64,000 nt of DNA from Calothrix sp. HK-06 (lineage in GTDB: Bacteria > Cyanobacteriota > Cyanobacteriia > Cyanobacteriales > Nostocaceae): contig NZ_MRCD01000039.1 in the NCBI RefSeq assembly GCF_001904745.1, forward strand, positions 1 through 64,000. The letters are read 5' to 3'. Below, one piece after another: positions 54,497 to 63,674 of the stretch. The notes below the pieces were generated by a model. That model searched no databases. It saw only the letters and a program-made list of their open reading frames with translations, and had not been told where the DNA came from. Within the stretch, counting starts at the first letter, position 1. Every line of letters begins with the position of its first letter. Both the position numbers and the translations under genes were made by a program.

Positions 54497-54724
54497 TTAC
54501 GGTAGAATATGGTTGTTTTTCCGATATATAGCGGCTATAGCATCATGATAATGCTGGCTTGGCGGGTCTTTAATATTCAAGATTTTATCCTCTCCTTCTT
54601 GGTCAATACAGAAATTACCAGCTTCTAACTCGAATGCAACATAATTAAGGAAATCTGCCCAAGAGTTGGCGACAACGTATTTTATCTTTTCATCGCACCC
54701 AAAAATAATGACCTGTCCCACCAC
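54497..54724 (-). pseudogene. C-terminal fragment of a SMI1/KNR4 family protein
   Basis: The 75 residues VGQVIIFGCDEKIKYVVANS, WADFLNYVAFELEAGNF and NIKDPPSQHYHDAIAAIYRK match the last third of SMI1/KNR4 proteins. The N-terminal part with the first strands and helices is missing upstream, so this is a truncated copy. Intact members of this family often act as immunity proteins against polymorphic toxins. No toxin gene is visible nearby. Confidence 0.6.
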
Positions 54725-54881
54725 ACCGTAACATAATTATAAATACTTAGTTAATAATCTATAAAAGATGCTAATCGACTATAGGCGCCTGTATTTGAAT
54801 TTTGGAATGTGCAAGGAGCGGAATTACGCTTAGACGATAGCACGGCGCCTCAGAACACGCTTTTTAAGGGTTGAAATATTT

Positions 54882-56273
54882 TCAAGCAGAAGAAACATTT
54901 GTCTCAAACATTCGCTGATTTTGCGTCCTCCTCCCCGTTACAACCATCGGTACACCTTTTGATGGTCCTAATAAAGCGCCTTTACGTACTGGCTGTACTG
55001 GTTCACCATCAATAACAGCCATCTGAAAATTAGATACAATTTTTGCTAATACCAGTTTCATTTCAAACATAGCAAATGCCAAGCCAATACAGCGGCGATT
55101 TCCACCACCAAAAGGTAAAAATTCTGAAGTGCTAAATTGACGTTCTAAAAAGCGCTCTGGCTGAAATTCTTTGGAGTTAGGATATAAGTCTTCTCGATGG
55201 TGGGTGAGATATATACAGGGTATTATTAACGTTCCAGGTTCTAATTGATACCCCATGATTTCTATAGGCGATTTAACCAACCTGTTTAATGCCAGCATCG
55301 CAACTGGATACAGCCGCAATGTTTCCGAACAAACTGCGTTGAGGTAGGGCAATCGCAATATTGCATTTGGTTCGGGATTTTCCCCTAAACTATCAAGTTC
55401 TTGCAATAGTTTAGAGCGCACCTCTGGTAAACTGTGAATCCAATATAAAGACCATGCCAAAACTGTTGCAGTGGTTTCGTGACCTGCTACCAAAAGAGTC
55501 ATCAATTCATCACGCAATTCTACATCTGTCATGGGTTGCCCAAATTCGTCACGAGCTGCCATCATTAAAGATAAAATATCACTGCAAGATGCATCTACTT
55601 TTTCTCTACGTTCCTGAATTTCGGTATAAATTACCTCGTCTATTTGCTGTTTTAAGCGTAGGAAATGTCCCCAAGGACTCCACGCACCAAAATCTCTTTG
55701 TAGTGCTGGAAAAACAAACATCAATATAAAAACTAAAGGTTGCTTAGGATTTAATATTTCCAGCAGCAGTGTTTTAAGTTTGTCATAACGCTGACCTGCA
55801 TTTAGACCGAATACGGCTTTTAAAATTACTTGCAAGGAAATTTCTTGCATAGAAGGCAGAACTGAAAATGCTTTGTCAAAGAGCCATTTCTCTGTAACTG
55901 CTACAGTAATCTCATTGATTTCTTGAGCATAAGCTTGCATTCGTTCGCCATGAAAAGGAGGTGTTAGCAGTTTGCGCTGTCGTTGATGCGGCTTCCCCTC
56001 TAAGGCTAACATTGATTGCTGTCCTACCAAAGGAGATTTTATACCTGCTGCTGAACCTGAGTCTAAAACTTTGGGGTCGCTGCTAAAAATCTGTTGAATC
56101 GCTTGGGGATTACTAATAAATACTTGAGGAGTAAAAACAGGACCAATTCGCAGGGTGAAAATATCACCGTAGCGTTTAGTACAAGCTTCCATATACTCTA
56201 AGGGGTTAGTTAGCCATTGGAATGTTTGTACCCAAGGGTGAGTAATAGGTCCGTCAGGAAGCTTCACAGTCAT
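54882..56273 (-). CDS. Cytochrome P450 (CYP110-like)
   Basis: Heme-thiolate monooxygenase of 463 residues. Diagnostic motifs are LVAGHETTATVLAWSLYWIH (I helix, oxygen activation), ETLRLYP (ExxR of the K helix), FQPERFLERQ (PERF region) and FLPFGGGNRRCIGLAFAMFE with Cys395 as heme ligand. The N-terminus lacks a long membrane anchor and begins MTVKLPDGPITHPWVQTFQW, as in the CYP110 group of Nostoc-type cyanobacteria, which oxidise fatty acids or terpenes. Substrate unknown. AGAGGG precedes the ATG at 56273. Confidence 0.93.
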   Translation of the reverse strand: MTVKLPDGPITHPWVQTFQWLTNPLEYMEACTKRYGDIFTLRIGPVFTPQVFISNPQAIQQIFSSDPKVLDSGSAAGIKSPLVGQQSMLALEGKPHQRQRKLLTPPFHGERMQAYAQEINEITVAVTEKWLFDKAFSVLPSMQEISLQVILKAVFGLNAGQRYDKLKTLLLEILNPKQPLVFILMFVFPALQRDFGAWSPWGHFLRLKQQIDEVIYTEIQERREKVDASCSDILSLMMAARDEFGQPMTDVELRDELMTLLVAGHETTATVLAWSLYWIHSLPEVRSKLLQELDSLGENPEPNAILRLPYLNAVCSETLRLYPVAMLALNRLVKSPIEIMGYQLEPGTLIIPCIYLTHHREDLYPNSKEFQPERFLERQFSTSEFLPFGGGNRRCIGLAFAMFEMKLVLAKIVSNFQMAVIDGEPVQPVRKGALLGPSKGVPMVVTGRRTQNQRMFETNVSSA

Positions 56274-57131
56274 TTTTCCCTCTCAATTATAGCGACTATG
56301 CCTTTGTATGTTTTTTGTACACTTAGTTTCAAGCCTAGTATGCTATTAGTAACTATACCCAAAAAATACAGAAGCCAAAAGCGTATGTATATATTTTGCA
56401 TGATGAACGCAAAACAAGTGAAGGTAATTAGTAGATTTACGCTGTTTATGCAATAGACGCTATTGATTTATCTGTAGAGGCGCCCACCTCACTGCCAACT
56501 CTTGCACCAAAACGCTAAAATGTTGACCTGGTTTATAATTGGCTTTGACAAATGCGAGAGTATAGCCGTACTAGGAATGCTTTGTATCAACATGACTGTG
56601 CTGGGCGTGACGACTTGAGGGAACGCCAGGGGCACTATATCTGGGCACGTAACGAGGAAGAAGCTTGACAAAAAATGGCTATCAGATACCCGGACGAGGC
56701 ATCTGCTGGGTTTACGGTACAGGAATGGGAAGGGTTTGATGTCAAGGTAGTGGAAATTCAACGCTCGGAGAACGGTTTTGTGATTCAGGAGTGATGGTGC
56801 CTGTTTGATGAGGCGCGTTCTTATTAATTGTTTATTCAATGAGGAAAAGTAACAGGTGCCTATTGCAATAATTCCAGCTACTACTAATCCTGATTAATTA
56901 TTTCTATACTAAGCACGATTGTCTTTATCTTGGCTAGGCGCCTGAAAATCATATAAGATGAAGTTGTGTAAACAGTACACAACAGCGCCCTACCTAATCT
57001 TCGTATATTAGATTGTGAATTTATGTAATATTTTTTGGCACCGATAATTTACAACATATCAAAGATGTTGCATAAGTTGATGACCTAGAAGGAGATATAA
57101 GTACATAAGGCGCCAAAAACTTCTATATCTT
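56274..57131. other. Intergenic region with a small decayed gene
   Basis: About 858 bp. It contains the pseudogene at 56552-56794 and GGCGCC sites near 56479, 56937 and 57109. A minus-strand frame at 56489-56839 is only the shadow of the pseudogene. Confidence 0.5.
56552..56794 (+). pseudogene. Small gene with an in-frame TGA stop
   Basis: From an ATG at 56552 the frame reads MREYSRTRNALYQHDCAGRD then GHYIWARNEEEA, a TGA at 56666-56668, and goes on in the same frame with QKMAIRYPDEASAGFTVQEW and VKVVEIQRSENGFVIQE to a TGA at 56792-56794. The continuing protein-like character across the stop shows one 80-codon gene with a nonsense mutation. The family is unknown. Use of TGA as a sense codon is unlikely here. 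Confidence 0.55.
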
Positions 57132-57596
57132 ATGTTTAACAAATCCTTGTTTGGCTTATTCTTGCTATCAATCGCAACTCTTACAACTTTTCCAGGCAAT
57201 GCCAGTACACAAAAACTAAACAATCGAGAAGGAAGTAATAGTAGTCTAATTGTACAGGCGCCTAATAAAACCGTATATATCTTATTGTTTAAAACAGTCA
57301 ATAATACTGAGGGCATTCATACAATACTTTATAAGAATCGTAACAAAGTACTTATGTTTGAAAAACGGGATGATGCTCTAGTTTATGCTCAAAAGCTTGA
57401 AAAACAAAATTTTCTTGGGTCGAAAGTAGAAGCAATTTCGCGATTACAAGTTCAAGAATCCTGTAAAATCTCTGATTATGATTGTGAATTAGTTCATGCA
57501 GGCGCCAATCTAACACCGCCTACGGAAAATGGCAGGTGGGAGGGAGTGGACAAGATAATCTGCGCTGACAATGAGTGTAATCCTGCCCCAAGATAA
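57132..57596 (+). CDS. Exported DUF3110-like protein
   Basis: 154 residues. A signal peptide (about 1-25, cut near GNAS) is followed by a DUF3110-like ferredoxin-style domain: KTVYILLFKTVNNTEGIHTI, KVLMFEKRDDALVYAQKLEK and VEAISRLQVQESC. The C-terminal part has four cysteines (CKISDYDCE, CADNEC) suitable for disulphides outside the cytoplasm. DUF3110 is usually cytoplasmic, so a signal peptide is a variation. Function unknown. Confidence 0.7.
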   Translation: MFNKSLFGLFLLSIATLTTFPGNASTQKLNNREGSNSSLIVQAPNKTVYILLFKTVNNTEGIHTILYKNRNKVLMFEKRDDALVYAQKLEKQNFLGSKVEAISRLQVQESCKISDYDCELVHAGANLTPPTENGRWEGVDKIICADNECNPAPR

Positions 57597-57732
57597 TTCT
57601 TAAGCCAATAGCTTCGCCTTGTTCAATACTTTTTATTCAGGCGCCCTCATTTATTGGCGCCTGCACTATATTAAGTTTTGTAAATAATGCATAAAATAGG
57701 AACTTGTATAAGTTTATTGAAGCTAAGAAAAA

Positions 57733-58026
57733 ATGTCTACTAATCGCAGAAGCTTTGAGTTCAGGCGCCGAATCGACAATTTTGTATATCGCTACAACCC
57801 TTGTGAAACATTTCAGGGACAATTGGCATGGAAACGCGAAGACATTGACATTTGGGTAACTATAGTTAATGGACGTGGTTGGGTTTGCGTGGATGAAAAG
57901 CTTGAAATTCTTGGCATTCCTTGGAAAGTTGCCATCGCAGAGCAAGACAGTTCCACTCCACCTGCTGGTATTTGGGTGAGCCGAAAAGGTGACAAGTCGT
58001 ATGTTTATGAACTTGTTTATATATAG
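57733..58026 (+). CDS. Small protein of unknown function
   Basis: 97 residues, basic N-terminus MSTNRRSFEFRRRIDNFVYR, then YNPCETFQGQLAWKREDIDI, WVTIVNGRGWVCVDEKLEIL and GIWVSRKGDKSYVYELVYI. Soluble, beta-rich, no motif known to me. The ATG follows AGAAAAA, a weak ribosome site. The coding character is clear against the flanking AT-rich DNA. GGCGCC sites lie on both sides and inside. Confidence 0.6.
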   Translation: MSTNRRSFEFRRRIDNFVYRYNPCETFQGQLAWKREDIDIWVTIVNGRGWVCVDEKLEILGIPWKVAIAEQDSSTPPAGIWVSRKGDKSYVYELVYI

Positions 58027-58231
58027 CAGGCGCCTATCTCTTACTACTTCATACTTGTACTATCATCAGTACTGTCTGAGAACAAAGTGTTCTCACTTTC
58101 AACAAACGGCGCCTACTCGGACGTTCGCATTAAAATCTTTTCCTAGGATTTAAAAATGTTTTAGCAGCGAGTGGCGCCAGTACAATTAATAAGAAGGCAA
58201 ATAATAAAAAAGCAAACAAAACAAAACCTGT

Positions 58232-58909
58232 TTACAACACACTTTTCATCTCCCGCTTGGATAAACAATAAATGATGTAGCCAATGTAGAGAGATAGCAG
58301 TGCTGCCCAGAAACACCATACTGAAACAAAGGCATATTCAAAAACAATATAACTGAAGAGTAATGAACAAACTGACAACCCTCCAAAAACTTTAAGCTCT
58401 GCTGTCTTGGTAATCAAAAAAGGAATTAGAGTTATACATGCGTAGATAAGGCGAGACATATTCCTTGGCATGAAAGCGTCGAAAACAAGTATAGTTTGAT
58501 AGTCAATCGAGCCATATCGTATTGCGGCAGAGAACCACTGCTCGTTAATCAAAAAAGGAATGTATAGTAGCGTGCCAAAAATTACTCCCATAACAGCAGC
58601 TAATCGACAAACATTTTTGATGCTCCTATCTTGCTCTATTAGTGAAACTGACAGCGGTATCCAAAATAGCCAGAAACAGTGGGAGAAAAATAAAAAGCCT
58701 AAAGAACTTAGTTGAACTAAATTTTTACTATCTGAGTTTATTCCAATCCATACAAGCCCTTCCAAAGCTTGCTGTATGCCAAACACTAACGGTATGCCGG
58801 CAAAAGGCAAATACATTCTTGTTGTTGTCGATGCAGTTTTGAGGCAGTAAAGACCAGTGGCAATCAACAATGCACTAGCTGTAAAAGAAGCTTCGGCAGA
58901 AAAACACAT
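58232..58909 (-). CDS. DUF6629 family membrane protein
   Basis: 225 residues with about seven hydrophobic segments. It begins MCFSAEASFTASALLIATGL, the hallmark start of the DUF6629 family, with GIPLVFGIQQALEGLVWIGI after it. Membrane protein of unknown function. It stands alone with ATG at 58909. Confidence 0.8.
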   Translation of the reverse strand: MCFSAEASFTASALLIATGLYCLKTASTTTRMYLPFAGIPLVFGIQQALEGLVWIGINSDSKNLVQLSSLGFLFFSHCFWLFWIPLSVSLIEQDRSIKNVCRLAAVMGVIFGTLLYIPFLINEQWFSAAIRYGSIDYQTILVFDAFMPRNMSRLIYACITLIPFLITKTAELKVFGGLSVCSLLFSYIVFEYAFVSVWCFWAALLSLYIGYIIYCLSKREMKSVL

Positions 58910-59147
58910 ATTTATCCTATCCTAAGTAATAGTTTCATAGTGAGATATTTAATATTTTTACACTTTTTTAAGTATAAATAATTAAAGTTAAGTAACATTT
59001 ATAGGTGCCTCTTAATTTACAGGAGTTCGGCGCCATATTTCATACTTAGATGAATCTCTCTAAAAAACGATTTAAATAATACTTATTACTGAGGAAATGA
59101 TACCCGCGTTCTCACAAAGCTTTTATGTTATCAGTATAGATAAAGCT

Positions 59148-59831
59148 TTAGGCACCAGTGACAGCATATTTTTCAAATGCTTCCCTAACATAATTTCTTA
59201 AATACCATAATGGCTCGCCAAATTCTTCAGCTTTTTCAGCCCCTAATTCAATAAATAACGGTCTCCGTTTGTTTATTTCAGATGCAACTAAAGAAGCAAA
59301 TTCCTCATCATAAAAATCTTCAGGACTTGCTTGTTGTATAGAGCAGAGATTACTTTCCTCGCTTGATAGCAAATCTACTTCATCCCTATATTGCTCTAAA
59401 GTAAAATTGGAATCACATGGATCTGCTTCTTTGAAAACAAATGTGAAGGCAAGTATCTGACTAGTTTTAGGATAATTATCGTACCAAAGTACATGAAGTG
59501 CGGAAGCTAACACTCTCCTTTGCCATATATGTGTACTAGCAGAATCTAAAAACTCTAGAATTATTTCTAAACTGTCTTTGGATGCTATAACCAAGTCTTG
59601 GTCTTGTTGCGAAAAATAAAGTCCATCGTTAGTTGACCAAAATTCCAATATCGAACGTGAAAGTACCGGACGCGAACAACTCTCATTAAAATCTGTTGAA
59701 CCGCATTGAGGACATGGCTCTCGTAGAGCGCCTGTTTCCTCAAAAGATACGCTCAACTCGTCAAGTAACCTTGCCTCATAATAACCGCAGTTGTCGCAAG
59801 TGCGACTTTGTTCGTATTGTTCTGTTGACAT
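59148..59831 (-). CDS. Zn-ribbon protein of unknown function, paralogue 2
   Basis: 227 residues. It is colinear with the protein at 52566-53231: Cys pairs in TCDNCGYYEARLLDEL and PCPQCGSTDFNES, the shared LVIASKDSLEIILEFLDSAS and HIWQRRVLASALHVLWYD, and the same C-terminal LWYLRNYVREAFEKYAV. The acidic middle part differs most. It is a paralogue from a dispersed duplication, with unrelated genes in between. Confidence 0.75.
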   Translation of the reverse strand: MSTEQYEQSRTCDNCGYYEARLLDELSVSFEETGALREPCPQCGSTDFNESCSRPVLSRSILEFWSTNDGLYFSQQDQDLVIASKDSLEIILEFLDSASTHIWQRRVLASALHVLWYDNYPKTSQILAFTFVFKEADPCDSNFTLEQYRDEVDLLSSEESNLCSIQQASPEDFYDEEFASLVASEINKRRPLFIELGAEKAEEFGEPLWYLRNYVREAFEKYAVTGA

Positions 59832-60000
59832 TGGTAAAGCCTAGATTTATACTACATATACTACATTGTATGGCATTGAAAAATGTGGCGCCTGTAATTT
59901 GATTGAGCTAGCATTACATAAATTCATTGCCAGACCAATTTAACCTTACTTTACGCAAACGGCAATTTAAAGCATTTGGTAAGAGCGATAAAAAACGCTC

Positions 60001-60525
60001 CTATATAGTTTCTATTTCTATAGTTTTGTAAAAATTATTCACATCATTGGGGGACTTAAGATGATAAACCCTCTTAACCTCTTTTGCTTTATTTACATAC
60101 TCTCGATACTTCGGAGTTAGTTTTTTATTACACAACCAAACATTGCGATAACTGTTCAGCGTACTCTTTAATAGCGGACTATCTTGTGGCCAACTTTCTG
60201 GTGGTACTATCCACATGAGCAAGAATCGCTTTGTTACCCACCAATAATGCAGGAGAACTGGCATATCTAAATATATGAGAGTATCTGCAATTTCTAATCG
60301 TTCCCATACCGTATCTAATGAACCGTATCCATCAATTATCCACTGGTCTTGCTGAAGAAGTAGATTGTGAGCAGCTTTATATTCCTCATGGGGAACTTCA
60401 CCACCACCTGGTTTGTACATCAAAAGGTCTAAAGCAATTAAGGGTAGACCAGTTATTTCAGCTAAACGTTTGCTAAGTGTAGACTTACCACCTCCAGCAT
60501 TCCCAAATACAGCAACTTTATTCAT
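60001..60525 (-). CDS. P-loop kinase (adenylate kinase/topology-modulation-like)
   Basis: 174 residues. It starts MNKVAVFGNAGGGKSTLSKR, a P-loop at residues 8-15, followed by LAEITGLPLIALDLLMYKPG and ADTLIYLDMPVLLHYWWVTK. This is the FlaR/topology-modulation group of small nucleoside or nucleotide kinases. The substrate cannot be assigned. It lies 9 bases behind the DUF924 gene on the same strand, so they are probably co-transcribed. Confidence 0.8.
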   Translation of the reverse strand: MNKVAVFGNAGGGKSTLSKRLAEITGLPLIALDLLMYKPGGGEVPHEEYKAAHNLLLQQDQWIIDGYGSLDTVWERLEIADTLIYLDMPVLLHYWWVTKRFLLMWIVPPESWPQDSPLLKSTLNSYRNVWLCNKKLTPKYREYVNKAKEVKRVYHLKSPNDVNNFYKTIEIETI

Positions 60526-60534
60526 GTGAAACCT

Positions 60535-61185
60535 TCAAGTATTAGAGAGAAATTGCGACAAATGTGGTGGCATCGAACGTGTATGTACAAGCTGCTCTAG
60601 AGCAAAGTACTCAAGTTCTTCTTGGGTTGACTGGCGCCCTAAAACTTCGTTCCGATGAGGATGGCGCCCAAAGAAAGCAATTACGTCTCGATGTCCACGC
60701 GCTTGTGAAGCAGAAAACTCCAGCAATGCACGGTATTGTTGAGGTGCCTCCAAAACAAGTTGCTCCGCAAACTCAACCGCTAATTCTTGATTTTCAATGT
60801 CCTCAGAATGTCCTAGTGGCAGAAAGAAAAAGGTTTTCTCCCAAGGTGTTTTAAGTGCTGCGTAGTGACCAATATCAATTCCTTCAAGAGTAAGCGCGCA
60901 AGCTTTGGAGTCCTGTGCAAATGCTTGGGAAGTTCCTTTATATATAGTTCGTGAAAACTGGTCGAGAACCAGCAGGAGCGCTAACCGTGACTGTGGCGCC
61001 AACGACCAACTATCAAGTTCACCGCACGCAGCTTGTTCTAGTAAGAGTATAAAATGTTCGTTTATATAGGCGCCTGTTCCACCACGAAACCACCATTCCC
61101 AGGTGCGAACCATCGCCGCAATATCATTGGTTGGTAAACTAGGGAACCAGAAACTCATAACATCTTCAAATTGTTCTGTTTTCAA
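60535..61185 (-). CDS. DUF924 family protein
   Basis: 216 residues, mostly helical. It has the family pattern VMSFWFPSLPTNDIAAMVRT, WEWWFRGG, LLLVLDQFSRTIYKGTSQAF (the DQFxR motif), FFFLPLGHSEDIENQELAVE and FFGRHPHRNEVLGRQSTQEE. Function is unknown; a TPR-like fold is reported for the family. A piece of its C-terminal region is duplicated at about 62280-62380. Confidence 0.9.
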   Translation of the reverse strand: MKTEQFEDVMSFWFPSLPTNDIAAMVRTWEWWFRGGTGAYINEHFILLLEQAACGELDSWSLAPQSRLALLLVLDQFSRTIYKGTSQAFAQDSKACALTLEGIDIGHYAALKTPWEKTFFFLPLGHSEDIENQELAVEFAEQLVLEAPQQYRALLEFSASQARGHRDVIAFFGRHPHRNEVLGRQSTQEELEYFALEQLVHTRSMPPHLSQFLSNT

Positions 61186-61330
61186 GTGAACTCCTTCTAT
61201 ATATTTAGTTTAAATTTAATCAGTAAAACAATTTAGTCGCGGCGCCTCCAACTAAAATCGTAAAGGTCAATCAAGCACCGCATTCAAAAATTGGTGCCTG
61301 TAAATATATAAAATACAGGCACATACAGAC

Positions 61331-61996
61331 TTAAGTACCAGGAACGTACTGTACTCGGAACTTTTGATTTGCCCCACCAACGCACGTGTACTGGACAGCC
61401 GAAGCATACTCAGAAGAAGAAACATTATTTATACTCATGCAGCGTCCACTGTACTGCGACCAAGTGGTGAATGGCTTCCCAGCCCACATATCATACTTGT
61501 TCGATACTTTCCACTCTGGTTTGCTCCCACCGCTTTCACAATTGTCCTGTTTCAATACATCATTTTCGCCGTTACCATAAACCCAGATGCACAAATGTGA
61601 GTTTCGGTTCTCGAATTTGCGAACGCTCTGCCCGTTGCTATCGGTACTCATATGTCTAATCTTCCAATGCTGGGCGCCGAAGTTAGCTTTGTTCATTTGC
61701 ACGATACGAGTACCCACATTCTTGGAATGGTTTTCAGGCATCAGTGCTTTACCACTATGTTCTGCAATAATCCAGTAAAAAGGGCCTGCTCTTCTAGCTG
61801 TGGGGTCTACTTCTGGTTCTCCGTCAGTCGGGTTAATTTTAGGTTCTGTTTGAGAATTGGTAGAATCTTCAGTTACTTGTTCCGTATCTGTTGGGTTGTC
61901 TTTTTGCATAGGTTCGGATGTTGTTTGAGCATAACTAGCGAAGTTACTCAATAACAAATATGCAATTGTAGAACCTAAAATTGCTAACTTTTTCAT
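61331..61996 (-). CDS. Secreted ricin-type lectin domain protein
   Basis: 221 residues. A signal peptide (about 1-23, cut at SYA) leads to an acidic Thr/Glu/Pro-rich linker and a beta-trefoil R-type lectin domain (about 75-221) with FYWIIAEHSGKALMP, ENRNSHLCIWVYGNGEND and GRCMSINNVSSSEYASAVQY. Conserved Trp and Cys positions fit a carbohydrate-binding role outside the cell. The ATG at 61996 gives the best signal peptide; an in-frame ATG at 62014 is possible. No enzyme domain is attached. Confidence 0.75.
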   Translation of the reverse strand: MKKLAILGSTIAYLLLSNFASYAQTTSEPMQKDNPTDTEQVTEDSTNSQTEPKINPTDGEPEVDPTARRAGPFYWIIAEHSGKALMPENHSKNVGTRIVQMNKANFGAQHWKIRHMSTDSNGQSVRKFENRNSHLCIWVYGNGENDVLKQDNCESGGSKPEWKVSNKYDMWAGKPFTTWSQYSGRCMSINNVSSSEYASAVQYTCVGGANQKFRVQYVPGT

Positions 61997-62284
61997 GATT
62001 AATTTAACAAACATTATGTGTTTAATGGAGTTGTAAGTTTTTACCCTCACTCGTCTAAAGCTTTACATGTTTGCCTTTTTATGCTTATGCAACAAGAGGA
62101 TAATTTTATCGTTATTAATTTTTCAAGGCGCCTGCTCCACATTAAAATGTACAAACTTTTGTACTATTCATCACTACAATTCGAGAACTAATGGCTCTCC
62201 CACATCAAGAAACGGCGCCTAATGAATTTCCTTCGGACATGAACATAATTTTCGCGGTATAGGGACATGAATGTTCATGTGCGT

Positions 62285-62380
62285 AGCTTTCTTTGAGCGC
62301 AGCGAGTGACGCTCAAAGAAAGCAATTACGTCTCGATGTGCGGGCGCAAAGGAAGCAGCTTTGCACGGTATAGAGTCGGC
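62285..62380 (-). pseudogene. Duplicated relic of DUF924 C-terminal region
   Basis: The minus strand reads ASFAPAHRDVIAFFERHSLR, an altered copy of SASQARGHRDVIAFFGRHPH in the DUF924 gene 1.6 kb upstream. At DNA level AAAGAAAGCAATTACGTCTC is identical in both places. Only this short part is present and it overlaps no complete gene. Confidence 0.65.
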
Positions 62381-62390
62381 GCCACTTACT

Positions 62391-63065
62391 TCAAGGAATA
62401 TATTCATCAACAACCACAACACCCAGTTCTTCTCTTAATTGAACTAAAGGCTTATCCCAGTTTTCTTCCCATTTTTGCGCTAGAAAGGGTTTGGCTAATG
62501 CACCCATACGATAGCCAATTGCAATTTGTTCTAGAAGAAGCCCTAACTCCTCCGGTTGAGTAAATAAAGTGCGTAGTAAACCTCCGGCAATCAATAAAAT
62601 TGGTAGAGGAATGCGAATCTGAGCAAGACAAAATGCCTGTAAACCAAGTTCAGCATTGACGCTACTACTCAGTCCTGTAACTAAATGCCAGATATCGTGA
62701 GTTTGACGCAAACGAGTCAGTACATAACTTGTATCATCAGTTATTGGTAATGCACGATAGTAATTTGGGTCAAAGCCTGTTTGCTCAATATATTCAGCAA
62801 AACATCGTCCCAGAGACCCTGAAGGCAGTTTTGCAAGGCTTACTAAATCTGGTGCAGGAGCTAGATATCGCTCTTGAACAATTTCTGCAACCCCAGGTAT
62901 TGTTTTAACATAATCTATTGCTACCTGAGTAGCTTTTAATTTAATCATGCCATCTTCAATATCTGGCGTAGCATCTGCTCTACTTGGATCAAGTACCAAA
63001 GTAACTGTTCCTTTTAAAGTAGTCAAAAAGTCTAATCTTAGTTTGCTATTTTTTCCACGAAGCAT
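62391..63065 (-). CDS. Coq4 family protein
   Basis: 224 residues of the COQ4 family, which organises ubiquinone biosynthesis in proteobacteria and mitochondria. The metal motif HDxxH-(x11)-E is intact in QTHDIWHLVTGLSSSVNAEL. The preceding RALPITDDTSYVLTRLRQ and following AQIRIPLPILLIAGGLLR are also typical. Cyanobacteria use plastoquinone, so the role here is uncertain. The ATG is at 63065. The C-terminal end overlaps the relic region only marginally. Confidence 0.85.
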   Translation of the reverse strand: MLRGKNSKLRLDFLTTLKGTVTLVLDPSRADATPDIEDGMIKLKATQVAIDYVKTIPGVAEIVQERYLAPAPDLVSLAKLPSGSLGRCFAEYIEQTGFDPNYYRALPITDDTSYVLTRLRQTHDIWHLVTGLSSSVNAELGLQAFCLAQIRIPLPILLIAGGLLRTLFTQPEELGLLLEQIAIGYRMGALAKPFLAQKWEENWDKPLVQLREELGVVVVDEYIP

Positions 63066-63674
63066 AATATTTTGTGTAAAATTCTATTCTTATTTATTAA
63101 TACGTATATAACTTTTTTTATACAGTGCGTCACCTGTCAAATTACTTAAACTAAAGGAAAATTATAGAATCGGAACGCGGTTATATGTCCCGAAGGGCAA
63201 TTCTTAAGTGGCACCTAACACATATCCCTTACCACGGCGCCTAAATGTAATCTTTATTATTGGTGCCCTTATTCAGTTACAGACACCTCACGCTACTACA
63301 AGCAAACCGCGCTTCAATATAAAAAGGAATTAACAGCATTTGTCCATTCGGCACGCTATAAGTACTACCATCGTTACCATTTTTATAAACATTCTCAGTG
63401 TGAATACTGGCGTTATGTATAGATTCACTCGTATCACTATACACAATGACAAATGTTTAAAGAGTTGAAGTATAAATTTATGCAACATTTTCCGGTGCTT
63501 TTATGTATGATAAAAAAGTTAAAGATTTACAAATTTTATTAATTTATTGCTAACAACTTAACTTTAGTTTAGTGTATATATTAAGACAGATACTTAAAAT
63601 AAACTTGTAACCTTGAAGGCGCCTTTTAACTATAATGTCAGGTGAAAGTGCCTTTATTTTAATTTTGAGAAAAA
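63066..63674. other. Intergenic region
   Basis: About 609 bp, AT-rich. GGCGCC sites near 63237 and 63619; GGCACC and GGTGCC near 63210 and 63262. No gene or RNA is supported. It separates divergent genes. Confidence 0.4.

Noticed and set aside
61364-61954. Several plus-strand frames over the lectin gene
   Set aside because: They are shadows of the minus-strand gene, which has a signal peptide and a clear domain.
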